Positions 28,271-36,269 of a stretch of 64,000 nucleotides of DNA are shown here, piece after piece (the first letter of the stretch is position 1; each line of letters opens with the position of its first letter). Both the position numbers and the translations under genes were made by a program. This DNA is from Reyranella sp. (lineage in GTDB: Bacteria > Pseudomonadota > Alphaproteobacteria > Reyranellales > Reyranellaceae): positions 1-64,000 of the forward strand of contig NZ_SCUT01000045.1 of NCBI RefSeq assembly GCF_004297265.1, written 5' to 3'. The notes under the pieces were generated by a model. That model worked only from the letters and a program-made list of their open reading frames with translations. It was not told where the DNA came from and ran no database searches.

Positions 28271-29872
28271 CTATTTAGGCGGCGCCCCGAAGACCGGCGG
28301 CGCGACATCGTCCGTCGGAGGTGCCTGGATGTCGATCGTCACCTTGCTGGGGTCGACCCCGCTCGGATCGTCGAGGAAGTAGGTCACCGACTGCGGGATG
28401 GCGATCACGATCGCCACCATGATGAGCTGCAGCAGCACCCACGGGATCGAACCCCAGTAGATGTCCGAACTCTTCACTTCCTTGGGCGCCACGCTGCGCA
28501 GGTAGAAGAGCGCGAAGCCGAAGGGCGGGTGCATGAACGAGGTCTGCATGTTCACGCACAGCATCACGCCGAACCAGATCAGGGCGGCTTCCGCTCCCAC
28601 GACCGGCGCCAGGAGTTTCTGCGCGACCGGCGCCAGCATCGGAATGATGATGAAGGCGATCTCGAAGAAGTCGAGGAAGAAGGCCAGGAAGAAGACGAAC
28701 AGGTTGACGACGATCAGGAAGCCCCAGACGCCGCCCGGCAGGTTCGACATCAGATGCTCGACCCACTGGTTGCCGTCGACTCCCTGGAAGCTGATCGAGA
28801 AGCAGGTCGCGCCGACCAGGATGAAGGCCACCATCGCCGTGATGCGCATCGTCGCCTGGAAGGCCTGCACGATCAGGTCGCGCAGGTCCTTTACCTGCCA
28901 GGCGCGCCAGCACAGCCAGATGATGGCGGCAAACATCACCGTGAAGGCGGCCTGGAAGGCGAGCGACTTGAAGGCGACGATGCCGATCAGGGCGCCGATG
29001 ATGGCGGCCGCGCAGCCGCCGAAGAACGCGATGCGGTCGAAGCGGGTGAGCGGCGCGTTGCGCACCACCGCCAGCACGATCGCGCCGATCGTTCCCATCG
29101 CTCCCGCCTCGGTGGGAGTCGCCAGGCCCATCATGATGGTGCCGAGCACCAGGAAGATGAGCACGGCAGCGGGGATGATGCCCCAGGCGCACTTGATCAG
29201 CAGCGCCTTGCCGAACAGCGTCCGCGGCACCGGTGGCAGGGCCTCGGGCTTCACCAGGGTCAGGTAAAAGGTGTAGCCGGCGAACAGCGCGATCTGCAGC
29301 AGGGACGGGCCCCAGGCGCCGAGATACATGTCGCCGACGGACTTGCCGAGCTGGTCGGCCAGGACGATCAGCACCAGCGAAGGCGGCACGAGCTGGGTGA
29401 TGGTGCCCGACGCGGCCAGCACGCCGGTCGCGTAGCGCATGTCGTACTTGTAGCGCATCATCACCGGCAGGGTGATCAGCGCCATGGCGATGACCTGGGC
29501 GGCCACGGTGCCGGTGATGGCGCCGAGGATGAAGCCCACGATGATGGTCGAGTAGCCCAGCCCGCCCTTGATGGGACCGAAGAGCTGGCCCATCGATTCG
29601 AGCATGTCCTCCGCCAGCCCGCATTTCTCCAGGATGGCACCCATGAAGGTGAAGAATGGAATGGCGAGCAGCAGCTCGTTCGACAGGATGCTCCCGAACA
29701 CGCGGCCCGGGATGGCCTGCATGAAGGCCATCGTGAAGTAGCCCATCTCGATCGACAGGAACCCGAAGAAGAAGCCCACCGCGCAGAGCGAGAAGGCGAC
29801 CGGGTAGCCGATGATCATGAACACGACGAGGCCGCCGAACATCAGCGGCGGCATGTACTCTAGAGGGATCAT
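28271..29872 (-). CDS. dctM: TRAP transporter large permease DctM
   Basis: 533 aa multi-pass inner-membrane subunit that couples Na+ to solute entry. PLLMFGGLVVFMIIGYPVAF opens the DctM domain (give-away of the family), FTFMGAILEKCG lies near 95, and ATPTEAGAMG near 225. The usual DctM is about 430 aa; here an extra stretch of about 90 residues with two hydrophobic segments (about 245-330) is inserted after the TEAGA motif. It overlaps dctQ by 4 bases. With three receptors converging on it, it is the likely shared permease, though unproven. Confidence 0.92.
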   Translation of the reverse strand: MIPLEYMPPLMFGGLVVFMIIGYPVAFSLCAVGFFFGFLSIEMGYFTMAFMQAIPGRVFGSILSNELLLAIPFFTFMGAILEKCGLAEDMLESMGQLFGPIKGGLGYSTIIVGFILGAITGTVAAQVIAMALITLPVMMRYKYDMRYATGVLAASGTITQLVPPSLVLIVLADQLGKSVGDMYLGAWGPSLLQIALFAGYTFYLTLVKPEALPPVPRTLFGKALLIKCAWGIIPAAVLIFLVLGTIMMGLATPTEAGAMGTIGAIVLAVVRNAPLTRFDRIAFFGGCAAAIIGALIGIVAFKSLAFQAAFTVMFAAIIWLCWRAWQVKDLRDLIVQAFQATMRITAMVAFILVGATCFSISFQGVDGNQWVEHLMSNLPGGVWGFLIVVNLFVFFLAFFLDFFEIAFIIIPMLAPVAQKLLAPVVGAEAALIWFGVMLCVNMQTSFMHPPFGFALFYLRSVAPKEVKSSDIYWGSIPWVLLQLIMVAIVIAIPQSVTYFLDDPSGVDPSKVTIDIQAPPTDDVAPPVFGAPPK

Positions 29873-30414
29873 TGCGTGGGCCTCTCGTAGTGGGCTTCGA
29901 GGCTGTCAACGGCATATCCGTTGAGGAAGGCCACACGCTTGATGAGTTCGGAGAGGCCCTGAAGGGCGACCAGGGCAAAGCCTACGGGCAACACCAGCTT
30001 GATCGGCCAGCGCAGCAGCCCGCCGGCGTTCGAGGAGTGCTCGTAGACGTTGAACGACTGCATGAAGAAAGGCCAGCTCAGCCAGGCCAGGATGGTGCAG
30101 GTCGGCAGGAGGAAGATCAGCGTGCCGAGAATGTCGACCCAGAGCTGTCCGCGGCGGCTCAGGGTCATGTAGAAGAGGTCGACCCGGACGTGCTCGTTGC
30201 GCTTCATCGTATAGGAAGCGCCCAGCATCACGATCACGGCGAACATGTACCACTGGATCTCGAGCCAGGCGTTCGAGCTCGTGTCGTAGGCGTAGCGCAC
30301 CATGGCATTGCCGGCGCTGACCACGCAGGCCAGAAGCACAAGCCAGTTGCAGATGTGTCCTATCTTTTCATTTAACGCGTCGATCAGCGCGCTGAACGCC
30401 AGCAATGAGCGCAT
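29869..30414 (-). CDS. dctQ: TRAP transporter small permease DctQ
   Basis: 181 aa with four hydrophobic segments (about 15-37, 50-68, 90-112 and 135-160), as expected for DctQ. AYDTSSNAWLEIQWYMF near 50 and YTMKRNEHVRVDLFY near 70-85 are typical. GGGGAG lies just before the ATG. It is the first gene of a dctQM operon that reads toward the dctP cluster. The 155 bases between its start and bpt show nothing else recognisable. Confidence 0.91.
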   Translation of the reverse strand: MRSLLAFSALIDALNEKIGHICNWLVLLACVVSAGNAMVRYAYDTSSNAWLEIQWYMFAVIVMLGASYTMKRNEHVRVDLFYMTLSRRGQLWVDILGTLIFLLPTCTILAWLSWPFFMQSFNVYEHSSNAGGLLRWPIKLVLPVGFALVALQGLSELIKRVAFLNGYAVDSLEAHYERPTQ

Positions 30415-30569
30415 CCCGTCTCCCCTACCCAGAGTTTCTTATTTGGCTGACCATCCGTTCTTGCCGACGGATAGACTTTCTTAGCTTGGTCCGCTGCGCG
30501 ATGCCATAGCTTGCATCGGTCCGCAATGCGGACGAGGTGCGTCAAGTCGCGCCACGCCCGCTGCACTGC

Positions 30570-31304
30570 CTATGTCGCAGGCAACTCCATCCATCCTTCC
30601 GGGCCGAAGAATTCCAGCGGCCGGAAGGAGCGCTTGTAGGCCATCTTGGTGGACTCGGCGATCCAGTAGCCGAGATACACATAGGGCAGCCCCCGCTTGG
30701 CGGCGGCACTGGCCAGCCACAGGATCATGTGCGTGCCGAGGCCTCGCCGCGGATCCTGGGGATCGAAGAAGCTGTAGACCGCCGACACGCCGCTCGACAG
30801 CCAGTCCACGAGGCATGCCCCCACCAGACGGCCATCGGCCGAGTCATCGCGAAACTCGATGATCGCCGTCTCGACCGGACTCTCCTCGACCATGGCACGG
30901 TAGTCGTCGAAGTCCATGTCGGCCATGTCGCCATCGCGATGGCGCGTCAGGACATAGCGCGAGAACAGCGAGAACTGCTCTCCGGTCGCCAGGGCCTGCG
31001 TCTCGACGGCATGGACATGTTCGTTGCGGCGCTGGATGCGGCGCTGGGCCCGGCTGGGCTCGAAGTCCCGAACCCGGATGCGCACCGGAACGCAGGCCCT
31101 GCAACCGTCGCACAGCGGCTTGTAGACGAAGTGGTGCGAACGGCGGAAGCCGGCGTCGGTCAGCGTATCGTGCTGGGAGATGGCGTCCGGCCCGCTCAAC
31201 TCGGTGACGAGCTTCGTCTCCAGGCGATGCGGCAGGTAGGGGCAGCGCATCGCCGGCGTCGTGCGGAAGAACCGAAGGGACTGGATGTTCTGGCGGATGA
31301 ACAT
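30570..31304 (-). CDS. bpt: Aspartate/glutamate leucyltransferase
   Basis: Transfers Leu from Leu-tRNA to N-terminal Asp or Glu, marking proteins for ClpS/ClpAP degradation (N-degron pathway). 244 aa. The N-terminal ATE domain has CPYLPHRLETKLV and CDGCRACVPVRI; the C-terminal GNAT-like domain has AVYSFFDPQDPRRGLGT and YVYLGYWIAES near 200-215. Bpt is preferred over eukaryote-like arginyltransferase from its length and bacterial context. It appears monocistronic. Confidence 0.93.
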   Translation of the reverse strand: MFIRQNIQSLRFFRTTPAMRCPYLPHRLETKLVTELSGPDAISQHDTLTDAGFRRSHHFVYKPLCDGCRACVPVRIRVRDFEPSRAQRRIQRRNEHVHAVETQALATGEQFSLFSRYVLTRHRDGDMADMDFDDYRAMVEESPVETAIIEFRDDSADGRLVGACLVDWLSSGVSAVYSFFDPQDPRRGLGTHMILWLASAAAKRGLPYVYLGYWIAESTKMAYKRSFRPLEFFGPEGWMELPAT

Positions 31305-31387
31305 GTGCTTGCGGTTGCGAGTGTACCCCTCGGGCGGACGAAGGAAAGCGCCAGTTCTTCCGCCAAAGGTCTATGAAGGTCCCTCCG

Positions 31388-31990
31388 TCAGGGTCCCGGA
31401 CGGCCCCGGGCCAGCCGGCGAAACGGCACCAGGGCCAATCGCACCAGCTTCGGCAGCAGCCATATAAGGAGGATCACGAACAATGCCAGCAGGCACAAAA
31501 AAGTGATCGGATGGGCGATCGCCAGCGCCAGCCCGCCGAAGACCGTGACGTCTTCGCCGAGGGAGGCGAGGATGTTGCTGAACGGTTCCGGCGTGCTGTT
31601 GATCAGCGCACGCGAGCCGGTCTTGGCGATGTGCGTCCCGGCCGCGAGCGTTCCGCCCAGCAGGCCGGCGATGACCGAGACTTCAGGGCTGAGGCCGCCG
31701 GCAGCGCCATAGGCCAGCAGCACGCCGGCGGGTATGCGCACGAAGGTCTGCAGCACGTCGTTGATGCTGTCGATGTAGGGGATCTTGTCGGCGAAGAAAT
31801 TGAGCGCGAACAGGATCGCCGCCACGCCGAGGACCCAGGGCGATTCGAGCATCTGCATATCGTGCGGCAGGGCCACGAGGCCCAGGCGCTGCGCGAGACC
31901 CAGGACCAGCACGGTGGCATAGGCGTTCAGCCCGCTGGCCCAGCCGGCCGCCAGGGCGACGGCGATGGCGGTGAGAGTTTCGGCGCTCAT
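31388..31990 (-). CDS. DUF4126-type membrane protein
   Basis: 200 aa with about five hydrophobic segments; AAGWASGLNAYATVLVLGL at the start, a Gly/Ala-rich centre (AAGGLSPEVSVIAGLLGG), PEPFSNILASLGED near 133, and a basic tail matches DUF4126 family proteins as I recall them. Function unknown. It is 10 bases from recR on the same strand and could be read through from it. Confidence 0.75.
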   Translation of the reverse strand: MSAETLTAIAVALAAGWASGLNAYATVLVLGLAQRLGLVALPHDMQMLESPWVLGVAAILFALNFFADKIPYIDSINDVLQTFVRIPAGVLLAYGAAGGLSPEVSVIAGLLGGTLAAGTHIAKTGSRALINSTPEPFSNILASLGEDVTVFGGLALAIAHPITFLCLLALFVILLIWLLPKLVRLALVPFRRLARGRPGP

Positions 31991-32000
31991 CCGGGCGAGG

Positions 32001-32594
32001 CTAGAGGGCGCGCCGCGCCTTGAAGGCGGTGGCGAGCGTCCCGTCGTCGAGCCAGTCGAGTTCGCCGCCGACCGGCACGCCGTGCGCCAGCCGCGTCAGC
32101 GGTACCTCGTGCTCGGCCAGCCGCTCGGCGAGATAGTGGGCCGTCGTCTGGCCGTCCACGGTGGCATTGGTCGCCATGATCACCTCGCGGATGCCGCCCG
32201 CGGCGACCCGCTTCACGAGGCTGCCGATGTTGAGCTCCTCGGGGCCGATCCCGTCGAGCGCCGACAGCGAGCCGCCCAGCACATGGTAGCGGCCGGAGAA
32301 GATGCGGCCGCGCTCCATGGCCCACAGGTCGCCGACATCCTCGACGACGCAGATCAACCCGGCGTCGCGGCGGGGATCGGCACAGATCGAACAGGGGTCG
32401 ATCGTGTCGAGGTTGCCGCAGAGGCTGCAGGCGCGGATGGCGCGTGCCGCGTCGGCCAGGGCGGCGCCCAGCGGTTGCATCAGCGTCTCGCGCTTCTTCA
32501 GGAGATGCAGCGCCACGCGGCGTGCCGAGCGCGGCCCCAGCCCCGGCAGTCGGCCGAGGAGCTGGATCAGTCGCTCGATCTCCGGGCCGTTCAT
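32001..32594 (-). CDS. recR: Recombination protein RecR
   Basis: 197 aa. A helix-hairpin-helix ([15 protein letters not shown], about 12-26), a zinc finger with Cys56, Cys59, Cys68 and Cys71, and a TOPRIM domain ([15 protein letters not shown] onward, about 80-170) are in the standard order. With RecO it loads RecA at gaps. Last conserved gene of the dnaX-ybaB-recR cluster. Confidence 0.96.
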   Translation of the reverse strand: MNGPEIERLIQLLGRLPGLGPRSARRVALHLLKKRETLMQPLGAALADAARAIRACSLCGNLDTIDPCSICADPRRDAGLICVVEDVGDLWAMERGRIFSGRYHVLGGSLSALDGIGPEELNIGSLVKRVAAGGIREVIMATNATVDGQTTAHYLAERLAEHEVPLTRLAHGVPVGGELDWLDDGTLATAFKARRAL

Positions 32595-32606
32595 CGCGGA
32601 CGCTTC

Positions 32607-32936
32607 CTAGAGCTTGAAGCCCGGCGGCAGCGGCAGTCCGCCGGTGATGTCGCGCATCTGCTCCTGCACGGTCTGCTCGACCTTGGCGCGGGCGTCGTTG
32701 GCGGCCGCCACGATCAGGTCCTCGACCACGCCCTTGTCCTCGGGCTTGAAGAGCGAGGCGTCGATCTCGATCCGGCGGGTCTCGTTCTTGCCGTTGACCG
32801 TGACCTTCACCAGGCCGGCGCCCGACGAGCCCACGATTTCCAGGCGCTCGAGCGCCGCCTGCAGCTCCTGCATCTTCTGCTGCATCTGCTGGGCCTGCTG
32901 CATCAGGCCGCCAAGGTCCTTGAGCTTGTCGAACAT
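32607..32936 (-). CDS. ybaB: YbaB/EbfC family nucleoid-associated protein
   Basis: 109 aa. MFDKLKDLGGLMQQAQQMQQ starts the long Gln-rich helix typical of YbaB, followed by GSSGAGLVKVTVNGKNE and a C-terminal helix. Dimeric DNA-binding protein. Its start overlaps the dnaX stop by one base. Confidence 0.95.
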   Translation of the reverse strand: MFDKLKDLGGLMQQAQQMQQKMQELQAALERLEIVGSSGAGLVKVTVNGKNETRRIEIDASLFKPEDKGVVEDLIVAAANDARAKVEQTVQEQMRDITGGLPLPPGFKL

Positions 32937-34699
32937 CAGTACTCGCTTTCAGGGATGTCGTCGTCGGCCGGGTATTCTTCGGCGGGGGGCGGCTCTTCGG
33001 CAGCGAAATCACCGAGACCGGAGAGCATGGAAGTCTGCTCGCCCTTGCGCCGCACGGAATCGAGCCTGGCGCCGGGGAATGTCTTCAATATGGCCAGCAC
33101 CAGCTCGTTGTTCTCGGCCGAGCTGCGCAGGTCGTCGGCCTTGGCCGCCTTCTGCTGGGTGAGCGTGGGCTTGCCCTCGGCGCTGGAGACGGACGCGATC
33201 CAGCGGCGGCCGGTCCATTGGCTCAAGAGTTCGCTGAGGCGCGGCGCCAGATCGGCCGGCGCCTTGGGCTCCGGGCGGAATTCGATCAGGCCCGGCTCGC
33301 AGCGCACTTCGTGCACATGGTGCATCAGGCTGTGCACGAGCCGCGCCTCGCGCTTGGTCTCGAACAGCGCCACGACCTCGGTGAAGTTCCGCGGCGCCGG
33401 CATCGCCTGTGCGGGCTGGGCGGCGACTGCCGTCACCGGCTGGGTCGCCAGGCGAGCGGCGGCACCCCCGCCACCGTTGCCTCGTGGCACCGGGCCTGAG
33501 GCCGTTGCAGCTGGGGCGCCGCCGCCATTCTGCAGCACCTTGATCGCGTCGGCGGGCGAAGGGAGGTCGGCGACGTAGCAGAGCCGGATCAGCGCCATCT
33601 CGGCGGCGCGCAGCGGCGAGGGCGCGGCGAGCGTCTCCTGCAGGCCCTTGAGCAGCAGTGTCCAGGCCCGCGTGAGGGAGGCCATGGAGAGCTTGCCGGC
33701 CATCGCGAGCCCTTGGGCGCGCTCGCTGTCGGCCGTCGAGGCCGCGGCGTCGGGCGCCACCTTGAGGCGCGTCACCCAGTGCGTGAGCTCGAGCAGGTCC
33801 TGCAGCACGACCACGGGGTCGGCGCCGGAATCGTGCATCTCGCCCAGCGCCGCGACCACGGCGGGCGCGTCGCCGCGCATCACCTTCTCGAAGAGTTCGA
33901 GAACGCGGCTGCGGTCGGCCAGACCCAGCATGTCGCGGACCTGCGCGGCATCGACCACGCCCCCGCCATGGGCGATCGCCTGGTCGAGCATGGAAAGTCC
34001 GTCGCGCACCGATCCGTCGGCGGCGCGCGCCAGCAGGGTCAAGGCCTCGGGTGAGATTTCGACCTTTTCGGCCTGTGCGATCTTGCTGAAATGCTCGACC
34101 AGCGTTTCCTGCGGCACGCGCTTCAGGTCGAATCGCTGGCAGCGCGACAGGACCGTCACCGGAACCTTGCGGATCTCGGTGGTGGCGAACAGGAACTTCA
34201 CGTGCGGCGGCGGCTCTTCCAGCGTCTTCAGCAAGGCGTTGAAGGCCTTCTCCGACAGCATGTGCACTTCGTCGATGATGTAGACCTTGTAACGCGCCGA
34301 GACCGGGCGGTAGCGCACGCCCTCGATCAGCTCGCGCACGTCGTCGATGCCGGTGCGGGAGGCCGCGTCCATCTCGATCACGTCGACATGGCGGTCCTCG
34401 GTGATGGCCTTGCAGTTGTCGCAAACGCCGCAGGGATCGACCGTGGGGCCGCCGGTGCCGTCCGGTCCGATGCAGTTCAGCGCGCGGGCGATGATGCGGG
34501 CGGTGGTCGTCTTGCCGACGCCGCGCACGCCGGTGAGCATGAAGGCATGGGCGATGCGGCCGGTGGCGATGGCGTTGCGCAGGGTGCGCACCATCGCCTC
34601 CTGGCCGACCAGGGTGGTGAAATCGACGGGACGGTACTTGCGGGCAAGGACGCGATAGGGGGTAGCCGGATCTTCCGGGCCCTTGGTGGCCTGCGCCAT
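32936..34699 (-). CDS. dnaX: DNA polymerase III subunits gamma/tau
   Basis: Clamp-loader ATPase, 587 aa from ATG 34699; GTG 34708 is an alternative. Walker A is GVRGVGKT (57-64), zinc ligands are Cys76, Cys90, Cys93 and Cys96, the Walker B region is YIIDEVHMLS, and SRCQRFDLKR holds the arginine finger. Residues about 370-587 form the tau part with a Gly/Ala-rich linker and an acidic Pro-rich end (EEPPPAEEYPADDD). No A-run slippery site for a programmed gamma frameshift was seen. The SRP RNA gene lies just upstream on the same strand. Confidence 0.95.
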   Translation of the reverse strand: MAQATKGPEDPATPYRVLARKYRPVDFTTLVGQEAMVRTLRNAIATGRIAHAFMLTGVRGVGKTTTARIIARALNCIGPDGTGGPTVDPCGVCDNCKAITEDRHVDVIEMDAASRTGIDDVRELIEGVRYRPVSARYKVYIIDEVHMLSEKAFNALLKTLEEPPPHVKFLFATTEIRKVPVTVLSRCQRFDLKRVPQETLVEHFSKIAQAEKVEISPEALTLLARAADGSVRDGLSMLDQAIAHGGGVVDAAQVRDMLGLADRSRVLELFEKVMRGDAPAVVAALGEMHDSGADPVVVLQDLLELTHWVTRLKVAPDAAASTADSERAQGLAMAGKLSMASLTRAWTLLLKGLQETLAAPSPLRAAEMALIRLCYVADLPSPADAIKVLQNGGGAPAATASGPVPRGNGGGGAAARLATQPVTAVAAQPAQAMPAPRNFTEVVALFETKREARLVHSLMHHVHEVRCEPGLIEFRPEPKAPADLAPRLSELLSQWTGRRWIASVSSAEGKPTLTQQKAAKADDLRSSAENNELVLAILKTFPGARLDSVRRKGEQTSMLSGLGDFAAEEPPPAEEYPADDDIPESEY

Positions 34700-34799
34700 G
34701 GCGATCACCCGCTATTCTGCGCCGTGGCCCCTCTCAGGCCCGGCGGTCATCGCGCCCGGGCCGCCCGCCCTCCGCGGCGGCGCGCGCAGGGGAACGGGT

Positions 34800-34891
34800 G
34801 AGAGACCGGCATGACCCGAAGCGAATTCGTTACGGCTGCTTCCTTCCGGATCTGACCGGGTTGGCGACTGCTCCGCCCACACCGGCCCCTC
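34800..34891 (-). ncRNA. ffs: Signal recognition particle RNA (4.5S, small bacterial type)
   Basis: Read on the minus strand, the conserved domain IV core GGTCAGATCCGGAAGGAAGC followed by AGCC is unmistakable: it holds the GGAA tetraloop and the asymmetric loop bound by Ffh. The ends pair over 12 bases (GAGGGGCCGGTG with the 3' GCCGGTCTCTC region, allowing G-U pairs), which sets the boundaries. It lies about 100 bases upstream of dnaX. Nothing else is recognised in the 312-base gap between the dnaX GTG and the next gene. Confidence 0.95.
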
Positions 34892-35020
34892 GAGGCGGTT
34901 ATATCAGGAGTCTTGCCGCCTGGCGCAAGGGCCGAGTGAAGTGCTTGTGAGCAGCCTTCGCAAAACGCCACAAGATATTGATTTGCAACGGTTAAATGTG
35001 TCGCCGTCGGCGGGTGGATT

Positions 35021-35473
35021 CTACTGGGGCTCGCGGAGGGTGGCGTGTCCTACGGCGCCGGGCGCTTCCACGGCAAAGTCGACGGTGACACTGCCGGCCT
35101 TCTCGAAGGCCAGCGTGATCGGCAGGCTTGCTCCTGCGGCCAGGGGAGCGGTCAGGCCTCCTAACAGAAGGTGATAGCCTCGCGGCTTGAAGACCTGCTG
35201 GTTGGCGGGCGGGATGACGATGCCCTCCGCGATCTTCCGCATCTCCAGGACCGATCCCTTGACCCGGATGGCCTGGATGTCGACCGAGCCGGCGGCGGCA
35301 CAGGTCGCCGATACGAGGCGGTCGGACTCGCCTTCGTTGATCACGGTCATGTAGCCGCCAGCGACGTCCGGTTCAGTCGAGGACGAGCGGGCCCAGGGCT
35401 TGACGATCTGCAGCGGACCGAGGGTGGCGGCCGGAACTTCCTTTGGCTCGGAACGACGAAGCCACTTCAGCAA
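35021..35473 (-). CDS. PCu(A)C (DUF461)-like protein with degenerate copper site
   Basis: 150 aa. The fold signatures PWARSSSTEPDVAGGYMTVIN (split: PWARS, then GGYMTV) and FKPRGYHLLLGGL match periplasmic copper chaperones that deliver Cu(I) to cytochrome oxidase. The family motif is H-(M)-X10-M-X21-H-X-M. Here His is Gln67, Met78 and His101 remain, and the last Met is Leu103. The start is TTG 35473, with GGAGG 7 bases before it, and no signal peptide or membrane helix follows. Copper delivery is therefore doubtful. It sits last in a run from hyuA. Confidence 0.75.
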   Translation of the reverse strand: MLKWLRRSEPKEVPAATLGPLQIVKPWARSSSTEPDVAGGYMTVINEGESDRLVSATCAAAGSVDIQAIRVKGSVLEMRKIAEGIVIPPANQQVFKPRGYHLLLGGLTAPLAAGASLPITLAFEKAGSVTVDFAVEAPGAVGHATLREPQ

Positions 35474-35494
35474 AATCCATCCTCCGCTGCGCCG

Positions 35495-36226
35495 TCAGTG
35501 CGCGAAATAGTGCATGCCGCCATCCACCGGAATGACCGCGCCCGTGATGTAGCGCGCGGCCGGGGAGGCCAGGAAGGCGACGAGGTGTGCCACATCCTCC
35601 GGCTCGCCGAAATAGCCGATGGGGATGTTTCGCTCGATGAAGCTGCGCCGGGCTTCCTCGGTCGGATGCAGTTTCTCCCGGATCTGCTCGCTGTTGATGC
35701 GCCCCGGCTGAATCGTGTTCACGGTGACGTCGTCGGCGGCGACGTCGCACGACAGGCCCTTTGCCCATAGATGCAAGGCGGCCTTGGCGGCGATGGCGGC
35801 GTTGAGCCCGCGCGGCTCCATGGAGCCACTGATGTTGACGATCCGGCCCCACTTTCGCTCCCGCATCGCCGGCAGGAGGGCCTTGGTCAGCAGCCGCGCC
35901 GCCGTGAAGTTGAGCGCGAAGGCCTCCTCCCAGACATCCTCGCCGGCATCCGGCCCGGTCGGCCGCGAGCCGCCGGCACAGTTCACCAGGATGTCGACCG
36001 GGCCGAGCAACTTGTTCGCTTCGGTCGCGATTCGCGCGAGATCGTCCCGGTCCGTGACGTCGCCCGCGATCGCGGTCACGCCGTCGAGCCGCTCGATCTT
36101 CTCGACCCGTCGCGCGGTGGCGACCACGCGCGCGCCTTGCTGCGCCAGAAGTCTGACGACCCCGGCGCCGATGCCGGAGCTTGCGCCGGACACGAGGCAG
36201 GTCCGGTCCCTGAGCTGATAATCCAT
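35495..36226 (-). CDS. Short-chain dehydrogenase/reductase family protein lacking the catalytic Tyr
   Basis: 243 aa Rossmann protein. The cofactor motif is SGASSGIG (13-20), NCAGG follows near 82-86, and SGSMEPRG has the conserved Ser. The YxxxK motif reads AIAAK: Ala144 replaces the catalytic Tyr while Lys148 is kept; this was confirmed in the DNA. It may be a non-classical SDR or a binding protein. PVDGGMHYF at the end is normal. It is transcribed after hyuB with a 43-base gap. Confidence 0.85.
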   Translation of the reverse strand: MDYQLRDRTCLVSGASSGIGAGVVRLLAQQGARVVATARRVEKIERLDGVTAIAGDVTDRDDLARIATEANKLLGPVDILVNCAGGSRPTGPDAGEDVWEEAFALNFTAARLLTKALLPAMRERKWGRIVNISGSMEPRGLNAAIAAKAALHLWAKGLSCDVAADDVTVNTIQPGRINSEQIREKLHPTEEARRSFIERNIPIGYFGEPEDVAHLVAFLASPAARYITGAVIPVDGGMHYFAH

Positions 36227-36269
36227 CGCGCCTTGATGGCGGAGAACTCAGGTCCTGCCAATAGAGGCG

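Noticed and set aside
32936..34699. Programmed frameshift in dnaX
   Set aside because: No A-rich slippery run followed by a hairpin was seen in the coding strand.
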